DNA of 64,000 nucleotides from Siderastrea siderea. Taxonomy: Eukaryota > Cnidaria > Anthozoa > Scleractinia > Rhizangiidae. This document shows positions 35,701 to 44,862 of the stretch, piece by piece. The stretch is taken from assembly GCA_964030785.1 (NCBI GenBank), contig OZ034975.1, positions 33,571,769 to 33,635,768 on the forward strand, written 5' to 3'. The notes under the pieces were generated by a model that saw nothing but the letters and a program-made list of their open reading frames with translations, was not told where the DNA came from and did no database searches. Each line of letters begins with the position of its first letter. The stretch's first letter is position 1. A program made the translations under genes and the position numbers.

Positions 35701-37630
35701 AATAAATGTTTAGGAAATATCGAACTGGCTACATGTGATCAGGCAGCACGTTCAGTGTTTGTCCTATGAACGCTAAATTTCTACCAGCACGCTTAATAAA
35801 AGTAAAATTCGTGCCATCTAGGTGGATCTCCGTATCCGGACATAAATGCTCGACAAATCGCTGGGAAACTTCAAGAAGGGTACAGAATGCCGAAACCAAG
35901 ACACGTTGATGAAAAACTGTAAGTAAATTTCTATCTGTTTGTTCTTTGTTTCTAATTAACATTTAGCGAATCACATTGCAAACTTCTGTAAGTGACATTG
36001 TTGTCTGGCTATCGTGTTAAAGGCATGGGGTAATTTTTCAAAAGTGTATTGAATAACTGGCCGGACTTCATTGTTATGAAAAAAGTTGGAGCGACAATGA
36101 CAAAAGAAGAATATTTGCTGATTAGCTTTTGTTTAGTAAATTCTTTTCAGTCAGGGGTGGGTAATCTTCCTCAACAAATTTTGGACATTTTTTATCTTTT
36201 TATGTGAACGTTAGAGCCACCAGACTCGGTGACTTTTCCTAAAGTTTTCTGAAAACAATTTAGAGCAACATGTCAAAGTTCATCAGATTTTAAGTTGCCA
36301 TAACAATCATGTTGTGACAGGTAGATTTTTTTCAGAAATTTAAAATTTCACGCTTTTGATGAAAAACACCATTTTTTAGATAAATTTTGATTTGCTTTCT
36401 TTATTGATTTTCATTATTTATGTTCAATTTTGGTGATTTTCGTTTCGGAAAAATCAAGAAATGCAAAGTGGCGGATCCAAAATGGCCGCCGCTTGAGAAC
36501 ATGGCGTAATTCTTAAGTCATGAGACGTTATCGGCTCATATTGCGCACTTGAAAGTAAACATGTTTAGACGTACTATACACCCTCTAAGGCTCGTTGTCA
36601 CACGTCTGAGTTAAGGGGGCTGGCGGAGTCCTTCCCCCGGTCCCTGAAGACCAAAAGGGGGAAAAGGTATGAATAGGGCCGGTTCAACTGTGTGTCTTTG
36701 GCCGAAATTGTCAATGTCGAAAAGTACAGCTTTCCCTTATCGTGATAACTTGAACGTTACTAAAACGACTTCAGTGCGATTATCTGTCGTCTTTTTGTTT
36801 TGTTTTACATATTCTTACGTGATGTTCTCTTTCTGGCCTCAAAAGGCAACCCTTTAACTCACGTTAACGGCAGTATCTACCATCAAAGAGCCTGATAAAT
36901 GTTCTAATCCAGTTTTGTTTAGCCAGTTTTTGAACTACCCTAACTCTAAACAGTGGCACCATAATCGGACCGTATATATTCGAGTTGACGTTACTAATGA
37001 TTCTTTTTTTTAACATGGATTAGATATCACATCATGATGAAATGCTGGGAAGAAAACCCGAATAATCGCCCTACTTTTGAGAAACTAAGGAAGACGATGA
37101 AAGATATGGAGAGAAACCACAAGGTAAACAGGATCAATTTGAAGAAAGGTTATGTTTATTTCAGGGCAATCGGTATCCTACAACTTTTTTTGTGTACCAT
37201 GAATTGTAAAAACATAAAAAAGCTTGTAGCTTTCGACTTGTTAAGGACGGTGTTTCTGCCACTTTTGATTCCATGTATTAATTAATTTAACAAGTATTTA
37301 TTTTTTGACGCAAATGACAGGATTTCATTCTTCATATTCAATACATCTTTATTCAGTTTCATCTAATTTAACTGGAACATAAAATGGCTTTCTGATGCTG
37401 TGGTGAAACGAAATCCGCCACAGTGATGCTTTTATTACATTCCAGAATACAAGCAGACTGTTCTTGCCATCTCAACCCCTTAAAGTAACGGAAACGTCTG
37501 GTGTAGGATATGAACTTTCCACAAATCCCAGTTAACGCATATATATCTTTTTTCTTTACAGACGTATGTAAACCTCAACAAGTACGACAAAAGCCTGTAC
37601 GCTAACATCTTCGACCTGACAGCAGAGTAG
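20414..37630 (+). CDS. Receptor tyrosine kinase with Ig ectodomain (spliced)
   Basis: Exons: 20414-20784 (Ig V-like), 24473-24704 (Ig), 28210-28298 (transmembrane), 30181-30220 (juxtamembrane), 31524-31775, 32230-32340, 33194-33384, 33513-33635, 34681-34751, 35558-35598, 35822-35918, 37024-37123 and 37562-37630. Every junction from 28210 on keeps frame. The kinase has all key parts: glycine loop [14 protein letters not shown] lysine, SELELM helix-C glutamate, [11 protein letters not shown], and [11 protein letters not shown]. The HRDLAARN signature shows a tyrosine kinase. The whole resembles FGFR/Tie-like receptors of cnidarians. It should sit in the plasma membrane and signal by autophosphorylation. 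The two Ig exons each contain a one-base frame break; the kinase exons do not. The signal-peptide exon was not found. Confidence 0.88.
21125..21327. mobile_element. 203-bp Mutator-type MITE
   Basis: Ends TAGCCTGCAATGTAGGCG / CGCCTGCATTGCAGGCTA, flanked by an exact 9-bp duplication TGAATTCGC (21116-21124 and 21328-21336). It shares the first eight bases TAGCCTGC with the larger element at 14553, so both probably use the same transposase type. Confidence 0.85.
21363..21670 (+). mobile_element. Truncated right end of a MULE related to 14553
   Basis: Parallels 15360-15645: the region ending CACGCTGAAATGAACATA, the GATTTATCAC segment, CACCAATCAGGAAACTCC and the terminal AAAATCGTGGGGTTTG...CTACGCAGTCTA. 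The left part of the element is missing, and the copy is more diverged. Confidence 0.75.
21671..22814. other. RTK intron, with an exon-tail remnant
   Basis: GCTTGGTTGTTGAAGGT at about 21758-21774 repeats the last bases and donor region of the Ig V exon (about 20769-20787), perhaps a remnant of a duplicated exon. Otherwise nothing recognised. Confidence 0.45.
22815..22886. mobile_element. Short hairpin repeat with CCTCGTTCCCAGG ends
   Basis: ACCTCGTTCCCAGG and CCTGGGAACGAGGT are exact inverted ends; the arms continue as CTCTTCCTCTCTCG...GAAGAGAGAGGG. Same terminal family as 13269-13376 with a different core. Confidence 0.82.
22887..24472. other. RTK intron, nothing recognised
   Basis: Contains an A-rich low-complexity stretch near 23985-24080. 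Open frames have no domain. Confidence 0.5.
24473..24704 (+). CDS. RTK exon: second Ig domain, frame-broken
   Basis: Acceptor TTAAATTTGCAG, donor AACTGTAAGT, phase 1 at both ends. [13 protein letters not shown] is read first; after a frame change at about 24520-24530 the domain goes on with [10 protein letters not shown] (Cys), VEWIHKG (Trp), [18 protein letters not shown] (DAGTYTC motif) and TNPAGN. 232 nt does not fit phase 1-1, so one indel is present. Typical I-set fold. Confidence 0.78.
24705..26329. other. RTK intron: low-complexity runs only
   Basis: Holds a GGGTCGCGGGT/GGGTGCGGGT run (25366-25440), a C run with CCACTTCCACTTCCACTTCC (25581-25622), and A-rich stretches. No gene. Confidence 0.6.
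26330..27068 (+). pseudogene. MULE-type transposase fragment
   Basis: Open frame that reads upstream of the ATG at 26388 back to about 26330 ([17 protein letters not shown]), so the ATG is internal. [17 protein letters not shown] looks like the second catalytic Asp region of a MULE-type DDE transposase, followed by the [14 protein letters not shown]is/Cys segment. The C-terminal part is Lys-rich; the A run near 26999-27010 may hide a frame change, because the neighbouring frame continues to 27174. The rest of the catalytic domain is absent. It lies in an RTK intron, same strand. Assignment to MULE is inference from this motif context. Confidence 0.5.
27149..27487 (+). pseudogene. Possible C-terminal part of the transposase fragment
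   Basis: Ser/Pro/Gln-rich frame of 112 codons following the 26330-27068 frame with a frame change. No domain; associated only by position and by similar composition to transposon protein tails. Confidence 0.3.
27919..28177. mobile_element. Hairpin MITE with TAA target sites (Harbinger-like)
   Basis: GGGTAGATTTCAACTGTTGC and GAAGAGTGGAAATCCACCC are inverted ends, flanked by TAA on each side; inner arms GACGATGTATGAACGGC / GCCGCTCATACATCGTC continue the hairpin. It ends 32 bp before the transmembrane exon acceptor. Confidence 0.8.
28210..28298 (+). CDS. RTK exon: transmembrane segment
   Basis: Acceptor TACGTTGCAG, phase 1 in, phase 0 out. [20 protein letters not shown] followed by [10 protein letters not shown]: about 20 hydrophobic residues with no charge, which is a single-pass transmembrane helix. 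The donor is TGG|GTGACA, a weak 5' splice site that lies in the terminal repeat of an adjacent element. Confidence 0.85.
28297..29064. mobile_element. TIR element beginning at the TM-exon donor
   Basis: GGGTGACAAATTAC (28297-28310) is exactly inverted as GTAATTTGTCACCC (29051-29064). 768 bp, no domain. Flanks share AT only; the symmetry can be extended two bases further out (CATGGG/CCCATG). Confidence 0.6.
29078..29218. repeat. Hairpin repeat GTAATCAAATGGT
   Basis: GTAATCAAATGGT at the left and ACCATTTGATTAC at the right with arms GTGAAATTAGGAAATAAT / ATTATTTCCTAATTTCAC and TTTTGTCAAAATT. A 141-bp near-perfect hairpin, MITE-like. Confidence 0.82.
29219..30180. other. RTK intron, nothing recognised
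   Basis: No domain-bearing frame or defined repeat. Confidence 0.5.
30181..30220 (+). CDS. RTK exon: juxtamembrane
   Basis: 40-nt exon, acceptor TGCATTTTAG, donor GGTAAGT, phase 0 in and phase 1 out. Encodes [13 protein letters not shown], the basic stop-transfer sequence right after the membrane helix. Confidence 0.78.
30336..30510. repeat. Dispersed repeat, copy A
   Basis: GGCTTTGGACGACCC...TTAATTTGAACTGAAGTCCG and AAGAGAAGAAAACGGTACTG recur at 32735-32925 in the same orientation with few differences. Confidence 0.85.
31524..31775 (+). CDS. RTK exon: kinase N-lobe, glycine loop and VAVK lysine
   Basis: 252-nt exon. Phase 1 start after CCCATAG fits the preceding exon; the nearer CTAG at 31513 would not. 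Holds the juxtamembrane tyrosines in PTYATP and DYMPLHP, then [20 protein letters not shown] (glycine loop) and VAVKMLK (ATP-anchoring Lys). Confidence 0.9.
32230..32340 (+). CDS. RTK exon: helix C
   Basis: 111 nt, phase 1-1. [20 protein letters not shown] carries the helix-C Glu that pairs with the VAVK lysine; then LMGCVTEG, the start of the hinge strand. Confidence 0.9.
32735..32925. repeat. Dispersed repeat, copy B
   Basis: Second copy of the 30336-30510 repeat, with an extra AGCAAAGGCACTCGCCTTAG insert. The same orientation in two introns of one gene. Confidence 0.85.
33194..33384 (+). CDS. RTK exon: hinge and C-lobe start, GC donor
   Basis: 191 nt. [20 protein letters not shown] (hinge and helix D), a kinase insert with YYKDPD, then [19 protein letters not shown]. 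It ends AAG|GCAAGT: the frame fits only if the intron begins with GC. Phase 1 in, phase 0 out. Confidence 0.88.
33513..33635 (+). CDS. RTK exon: catalytic loop and DFG
   Basis: 123 nt, phase 0-0, donor [21 protein letters not shown] (catalytic Asp, tyrosine-kinase type), [11 protein letters not shown] and the activation-loop start DDIYSRKSR with one tyrosine. Confidence 0.95.
33636..34680. other. RTK intron, nothing recognised
   Basis: No gene or defined repeat; short C/T-rich run at 34170-34195. Confidence 0.5.
34681..34751 (+). CDS. RTK exon: activation segment end
   Basis: 71 nt, phase 0 in, phase 2 out. [20 protein letters not shown], with the tyrosine-kinase LPVKW and a TAYEAL in place of the commoner MAPE. 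Confidence 0.92.
35558..35598 (+). CDS. RTK exon: helix F
   Basis: 41-nt exon, phase 2 in, phase 1 out; [13 protein letters not shown], with the conserved Trp and Gly of subdomain IX. Confidence 0.92.
35822..35918 (+). CDS. RTK exon: subdomain X
   Basis: 97 nt, phase 1 in, phase 2 out; [20 protein letters not shown] and [11 protein letters not shown]. Confidence 0.92.
35919..37023. other. RTK intron, repeat-like
   Basis: Part of it (36215-36500) shares CGTGACTTTTCCTAAA-like and AAATGGCCGCC-like blocks with the element near 19148; boundaries not found. Confidence 0.4.
37024..37123 (+). CDS. RTK exon: subdomain XI
   Basis: 100 nt, phase 2 in, phase 0 out; [18 protein letters not shown] with the invariant CW...RP.F motif that closes the kinase fold. 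Confidence 0.94.
37562..37630 (+). CDS. RTK last exon: C-terminal tail
   Basis: Acceptor TTTCTTTACAG, phase 0, stop TAG at 37628-37630. Encodes [17 protein letters not shown] plus a short acidic end. YVNL and YANI are pYxN motifs that fit Grb2-type SH2 domains. Confidence 0.9.
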   Translation, partial: TYVNLNKYDKSLYANIFDLTAE

Positions 37631-37773
37631 CTGTAGCTGTTCATTTCTATTTGTATCAACCAGTGTTTTGGTCAACAAAATATTTTTATGGTAGTTGTCA
37701 ATGAACCAGCAAATTGAACCAACATTTTCTATCATGCTTTGCGAACATTAATGACCGTCTGCACAGATTTTCA

Positions 37774-37779
37774 AATAAA
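37774..37779 (+). terminator. Polyadenylation signal AATAAA of the RTK gene
   Basis: AATAAA 144 bp after the stop codon, the first in the 3' region. Confidence 0.55.
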
Positions 37780-38269
37780 TTTAATTTTAGTGGAAAATTT
37801 AGCAAAGATTTTAATTAGCTCAAGTATTTGTTGCGAATGTAATTTTCAAGGAAACCGTAAGAGACACATTATTCAAGCATATGGACTATACAGTCATAAT
37901 GAGAACAAATAGACCTTATTGTTTTGAATAAGCCCAGAAAGTGATTTTTATAATAGTGGTACATTATTTTTATATAGCTATAATTTTGGAGAATTCATTA
38001 ACCTTAAATTTACTCTTTCTATTCTGCCTGACTGTTTTGTTTCGGCGATGAAGGGTTTATGTTTCTCTTTGAGTTCGTAACGCAAACGGGGCCTTCATTC
38101 CAGGAGTTGTTTCTATTCGGAGAAAGTTACTGGCCATTTATTTCTGAGCCAAGATGCACATGTTATATATATGGCATCATAATCTTTCTGAACATTGGTA
38201 ACAAACAATTTCTTTAAGTGTTAATGCTTGTTTACCCCCCAAAAAACTTCAGTAGCAAGTTTCTGTAAA

Positions 38270-38440
38270 ACTAACCTTTATAGCGGAGCCTGCGGGCAAA
38301 GCCCGCCAGCGGAGCTCCATTGCTAAGGAAATATGGTAACCTATCAATCCGAGAAATTTTGGTTGTGACGTAATAGTCACGTGACCGTCCGTCCGTACGT
38401 CCGTACATCCGTACATCCGTACGTCCGTCCGTCCGCACAC
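38270..38440 (-). repeat. Dispersed repeat, copy 2, with CCGT minisatellite
   Basis: The minus strand reads CACAACCAAAATTTCTCGG, GATAGGTTACC, TTAGCAATGG and then CGCTGGCGGGC, as in copy 1 at 5412. Next to it (38387-38435) is a tandem of GTCCGTAC/GTCCGTCC units. Confidence 0.8.
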
Positions 38441-38809
38441 TCTGTGGGAGGGGGAGGGGAGTCCCAAGACAACCCGACGGGGGCACAGAATGCGATCTTT
38501 TCTTGGCGGGAAATCGCACGGTGCTTTAGGGCAACCGGCATTTTTCTTGGCGGGAAATCGCATGACCATCGTCGCTTTTGAAAAGGAGGTTTCTTTAAAA
38601 GCTTAAGCTTCTTTAGCATTTAACGATTGCTCGAGAGTAATGAAGTTTTATACTTTAAAAAACATCTAATATATATAAATGGAAAGAAAAAGTTCAAAAG
38701 AATACTGGTAGAAGGCGAAAAGTTCAAGTTACGAAAGCTGCATTCAAAGGACTTCATCGCTTTGTTTTCTTCACGGCGGAGAGTTTGCCCTGTTCTGAGA
38801 CACAACCGC

Positions 38810-41800
38810 CAGTCCGGGCCATAACCAGAACTGGATATAAAATTTCTTGTAATCTGATTGGTTCACACATGACAAAAACATTACCTTGACCGCGAAAGGA
38901 CTAAGTTCCAGGAGAGAGTACAGCGAAAAACAGATCGAAAGCGTTCGATTTCAGCTCTCAGGTCTTGTTGAAGATAGGGATCAACCGTAATTATGGACAA
39001 TTTTCTTCATTCGGATGAGGTCTTATTCGCCAAGTATTAGCTAGGACAGCCGAAGTGTCCTGAAAACTTGTTTACGGCTGGTATATAATTATACCATCAA
39101 CGAAGACGTTTCTGCCTCTATTGCGCTGAGAATAATTTGCTACTCGAGTTTATAAAAGCAGAACGCGCGGTATTTGTTGTCTCCAAATTAAAGTACTCAT
39201 TCATCAGAGAATTAGCATAGTCGAAGCTGACTGTGTGGTTCGGATTGTTGTGAGACTTGCGCCTTACTAAACTGAAGGCGGACGGTACCATTCATAATCT
39301 TTCTCGGTAGCTCTGTTTTGCTTATCGGTAGCTGTTTTACTTAGCAGGCATAAGCTTACCTATGTCCCGGCTATATACGACGGGAGGATTCCGTGCAATT
39401 TTATAAACAACGAAGACAGTAAATCTGCCATGCCTGTATAAGTGTTTCAGGTGTGCTTGTATAAAATGTTCAGGATAACCCAGGATAACCCAGAATTGCT
39501 TGTGTAGAAAAATTCAGTGGTCACAAATAAACTGATCCAGTGCTGAAGACTGTCTCTGTAATTGTTAGCTGTGGAAAATCCACTATCAATGAAATTTAAA
39601 ATTCCAGTGGCCATCCTTAGATGGTAAAGGTGTCTTTCACTGCTGAGGCCTCAGAGGCTGATGTTAAAACTGATTGCTTTTTATTTTTGTGCATACAGGG
39701 TTAAAGCAGATATATTATATTCTTTCACATCAAATAAACTCAACCAACTGAAAATTCAACAGGATAGGAACTAATGGCCAAGGTACATGTTTTACTGTAC
39801 CAGTAAGGATACAAGGATTTTGGCCCTGCAGTGAGCACATAAACAAGACATAACACTTATTTGAGATAGGGCAATGCAATAGTCCCATCCAACCCAGAGC
39901 ACTTATTAGAGAGGGTACTAGTTTGAATAGTTAGTGTGAATGCAAAAACCAACTGAAACAAGCCCCTGAATTGGCTCCACAACTCAAAAAAGAGAGGATC
40001 TCTTTAATATAGAACCAGTTCAGACGGCTAGCAAGATCACTTTCATTGCTGATGACACTATCCAAGTAGTAAGTAACCTACACTGATCAGAAGTGTAAGC
40101 AAACTGTTCAATCTTGTTTGATGATCGTATTCTCCCAATATCTTTACAGGAAGTACATTTTAAGCTGTGATAAGCTATGCATTGCTAATAAAAGTTTTGA
40201 TAATGTGACAAGATATGACTTACAAACACTTATGTAAAACAGCAATAAGCACTGATACAATTGCAGGGAATAATTCAACTTCATTCAAGGAAAATTTTTC
40301 CACCCCATGATCACTCGACTTCACTGTTAAAGTGTTCAAACCACCCAGGGAGTAATCCCATATGGAAGGAGACAGGGGTTGTAAACTGCCGATTTGGATA
40401 TCACTTTTGAGTAGAGAGGATGGAATACTAATAATACATACTACATAATAATACATACTAGTCATACTAGTAATACATCATGGTATTACTTAGGGTTGTA
40501 ACTGAAGAAATAAAAATATTTCCATCATTGTTGTGAGCGTGGTGTAGAGGTTTCATAATGGGATCTTAAAGCAGTCAACTTCTGTCATGTCCAGATTGGT
40601 CTCCTCTAGGATTACAATTAAAAAAAATCTGGAGAGCAATATTATTCTTGACTCACTGGAGTTATGCCACAGGTGAAAAGTCTAAGGAATGTCACTACTG
40701 TCATCATGTAAGAAAATGTTATTCTAATCTCCCCGGGGAGAAGACCCATCTGCTTCCCTAGCTTGTCTATTAAGCAGGGTATGCAGAGCAGTGGGAAGGT
40801 TGAAGGCTAAACTTAGGAATGCTTACATTTCATGCTGTAGTTTTGGGGGTAGTATAGGTATCATCCCCTTCTAGGGATGCCAACATTTCCTTTGACCCCC
40901 CAGTGCTCTGCATTTTCAATTCCCAGCCTGGCAACCCCACAACAATGTTTCTTTTGACAATAATGTATTATTTATGCAAACATCTTCCATCAAAACACTC
41001 CAATTGTGCCAGTCCTTCTGGGTAAGCAGCTCTGTATAACCTGGAAAAAAGCAACTCTTGTTGTTAAATCTGAAGTAACCTCTGAGCATGTTGTTGCAAA
41101 TACTTTTTTTCTTAGTCTTAATTGTTTTATGATGGTAATAGCAAATTAGTAAATTAATTTAAATAGACAGTAGAAAACAAAATGATGCAAGTCTTCAAAC
41201 AACATCAGCATCAAACAAAAAACAACAACACCGGTTTACAGCAGTGCCAGAAGTGAGAGCTGACCGAGTAAATAATATGTCAAAATTTATCTGGAAGAAA
41301 AACATTTAGGTCGTGAATGAAAACATCTTGCAGCTGCTTCTGCAAGAAAGCACCACAAATATTTTCCAAAAAGCACATTTGACATACATGATGAAATGAG
41401 CATCTAAAAGCCCATTTAAATTTCTACTGCCAGAATATGATAACATTTTGTTCTGCATGCTGCACACAGCTTTTATAATCCTAATTTCTTACGACAGTAG
41501 AGAACCGTTTCCGATGCGGCCAACAGCTTGCAGGGTCTCGTCTCCCATGCTTTTTTCAGTTTTGTATTTTTTTACTCCCACACAATCTACAATCACGGTG
41601 CTTTTCCTTGACTGCACGGGAAAAATGAACACAGCATGAAATTCGAGTCACAGCAGCCTTCGATCGGCCAACAGACTAGCCGAAACTCCACTGCTACTTC
41701 GAACGTCGTGTTACCGACAATGCAGCCGCGTTACCATACAAAAATACCATCAATTAACGGCAAATTTTATAAAGATATTCGTGATATTTTTTTGGAAAGA

Positions 41801-42115
41801 CGAAAAAAATGCTACGTACTTTGTTTTTCCACTTATCTGATGCCCACTCGCTATGTATTCGAATAACACTTAGCGAACCTCGCGACGGTTCTCGTGCTCA
41901 AAATCCTCAACACGTTACACAACGCCATTAGTTCCCCACTCGACTGCATCTTCATTGTTTAGTGCTATTGTGTGCAAAGCCTTTTGGGAAAAGGGTCGTT
42001 TACGACCGAGAAAAGAGCTCAGAAATGACTAAATATAGTGTGCCTAGCTTTGGCGGCCATATTGACTTTTCTGATGACGTCACCATATATCCAGTTCTGG
42101 TTATGGCCCGGACTG
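38810..42115. mobile_element. 3.3-kb TIR element with 5-bp target duplication
   Basis: CAGTCCGGGCCATAACCAGA and the next ten bases (CTGGATATA) at the left are exactly inverted at 42086-42115; ACCGC flanks both sides (38805-38809, 42116-42120). The 3306-bp interior has no long frame and is probably non-autonomous. Superfamily not assigned. Confidence 0.78.
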
Positions 42116-42534
42116 ACCGCGTAAGTGAAGTTTTTAAAAGGTCTAAGGTACATGATTTCGAGTATTACGATGAAAGAAATTACGTTTTGAAATGTAAATT
42201 TGATTTATGCCATTAGAAATGTGTTATTTACGCGCTCAGATCTGTGACAGATTCTTGAATATTTTGCCATGCTGAGCCGATTTCACTCGTGTGGACCGAC
42301 CTACGATTTTGGAAGTGTAACGCGAATTGCATTTAAGTATAAACATAGGGGTTTTCGAATAAATGTTTTTCAAAAATGATTGCTCTGTCCATTATTTTGT
42401 GTTTGTTTATTCATAACAGTAGGTCTAAGCACAGCCGCAAGACAACTGCACAAGCTTTGCTTTCAATTTTCACCGTCCGGTCCATCTCTTTGTGCAACTG
42501 TCGATTTTCTTGTCCTAGAAGTTTTCAATAGTAA

Positions 42535-43095
42535 TAATCTTTTAAGCGAAGCAGTTGTCGGTTTAAAGCTATTTTATCCGAAAAGCTTGCGGAAACAGTT
42601 TTGTGCGTTCCTCAAAGCGCCTAACTTTATATACGCTTACTTCGCATCCGCAAAACTTATGCCGGCATAATAACAATTTAATTAAAGCGTGTTTGGCGTT
42701 TCTTTGTTTTGAATCTTGATTGTCTCTAGCTAGAGAACGAAATATAACTTACAGTTATTTGAAAAACTATAAGCGAAGCAGTTGTCGGTTTAAGCCTATT
42801 ATGCCCGAAAAGCTTCCAAAAACAGTTCGGTGCATTTTTTAAAGCGCTCGAATTTCAGACAATTTGCAGCCGCAAAACTTATGCAACAGAGTTAAGAATG
42901 TTTGGACGGTGTTTGTTCGTTTGTTTTCAATCTCGATGGTCTCAAGTTAGAGAACGAACTATAAGCGAAGCAGTTTTGAGTTTAAAGCTATTTTATCCCG
43001 TAAGTAATGTGTGTTCCTCAAAGTGCTTGAATTTTTCGCGGCTGCTAAAACCTACGCGACATTTCTTCGATAAGTTTATTACAAGTGCTTCGAAG
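42535..43095 (+). repeat. Three diverged tandem units of about 200 bp
   Basis: TAAGCGAAGCAGTTGTCGG starts units near 42542 and 42771, and TAAGCGAAGCAGTTTTGAG a third near 42961. Each goes on with TTTAAAGCTATTTTATCC and a TTCCTCAAAGCGC-like segment. Confidence 0.85.
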
Positions 43096-44454
43096 CTCCC
43101 CAGATCCTTTATTTCGGGTAATCCCAGTAAAATGCCGGTGAAATGTCAGTATAAATTTTTGACCAGACTAATATTTTTATTTAGTGGCAGTTCATGTTAT
43201 TTGTTAACATCCGAACGCGATGAAGATAACCCTTTTAAACATTCGAATAATTTTTATTTTGTTTTTGTAAATGAGCGCCGTTTCAAGTTCATTCAAGCGA
43301 ACAGCCAATAAACCAAGGAGATTTGACAAGCCTTCACAGTTAATGACAGGATATGGAAACATTGCAAACACCAAGCTAGACGGCTCGTGAGTAAAATAAT
43401 CAAGCTGTGCTCAGCCTCTAGAACGACCTTTCGAGCTTGGTTTTACAGAACAGATCCCCAAAATATTGAAGGACAATTCGGAACACTTTCAGGCTTTTTG
43501 AGAAACACTTTTCGAAAGCGAACGAGCCAAGAAAAGCCCCGAAATGTATTTTCAGGACTTTTTTTTGAGAAACGAACACCAGTTTATTCCTTCGCGGCTC
43601 CGCTTTTAGGCTTGGCTAAATCTATATATTACAATGTCCTCAAATCATTTCAATGATTTTTCGTGGTTTCTGCAAATTTGCTTTCATTTTCTTATGGCTA
43701 TGAATCAGTTACAACATGGCTCCCGTCAAACACTTTCACTTTCAGACAACGACAAAAAAATTTTATTTTTTGCATCGCAGCGCTGGTAACGAGGTTCAAA
43801 TGACAGCAGGCATGTTCAATTGACTGGAAAATAAATTTCATGGAATGAAGATTGTGATCTTCTTATTGGACATTCCAGTTTTCATATGGTTCTGTCACTT
43901 ACAGTAAAACATTTGGACCGGGACCAGCGACGCAAAATTATCCTTCTCGCAAAGACGGGCTTGCGTTACACGTGACGTCATTTTATTTTTCAACAATCCC
44001 ATTTACAGTAAACCAAAGCCAACCAGCACGCGAGAATCCTCTCAGTTATTCAGTTGTAAGAAACATGATTATTTTTCCTTTATGTGCCCAAAGATTAACA
44101 CGTATTCTCTTCGTTTACAATTGATAGAGTAATGGACGAGCCGTCTATCGTTCTGCATAATGTTCTTTCTCTAGGAAGGGTTTTCTGGTCGTGATTCCTA
44201 TGGAAAAGAGGACATAAAGAGGCCTATGTTTTAACCTTGATTTTCCACGGGGGAAGGTTCATCAGGTTCATCAGGTTCATCAAGGAGTCGAATATTGTTT
44301 TGAAAAAATTTAAAATGTGTAACGTAATTACAACAGTCAATGTTGGTTTTTTAGGCGACTCGTGGAAATGTATGTTGAAATTTGTGGGTGTGTGTGTTAT
44401 TAAAGTTCCCTATTTTAGAAAGTTGCTGTGAAGTTTCGGTTGGAGTAAGCTTAA
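43096..44454. other. No gene recognised
   Basis: Open frames at 42898-43311 and 43387-43656 have no domain and overlap the repeat array. Nothing else supported. Confidence 0.5.
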
Positions 44455-44862
44455 AACCCCCGTGGGGGACTCCCATATGAAAGGGACGGGAAAGCTTGTC
44501 GGAAAATTAAAATTCAACCCTAAAGGAGACCAATCCGGGCCAATTTGGGCGTGGCTCAGGCTTTATTTGACCCCTAAAGGAGACCATGCTAAAAGAGACA
44601 AACATATAAGAGCTATAGTGATTTTTATTGTGCTAAAGATGTTGACATCGACTGCTGTCTTCTATAATTAGGTTTTAAAGGAATTGTCATAAATCTTCGG
44701 CTTTTTATTCATGTTCATACCCTAAGCGATACTTGTATGCGTAAAAATATTGGCTCTCTGTCCTGAACACCCTAAGTGAGACCAAAATCTGCAATTTACA
44801 CCCCTAAACAAGACGACGAGCATCCCCGTCACTTTCATATGGGAGTCCCCCTCCCCCGGGTT
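44455..44862. mobile_element. MITE with GGGGGACTCCCATATGA ends
   Basis: GGGGGACTCCCATATGAAAG at the left and CTTTCATATGGGAGTCCCCC at the right are inverted; inner CCCTAAAGGAGACC / GTGAGACCAAAATC blocks. About 408 bp, non-coding. Confidence 0.85.

Noticed and set aside
38249..38619. Several frames with repeated RTDVRMYG-like peptides
   Set aside because: They read through the CCGT/CCGTAC minisatellite; no gene.
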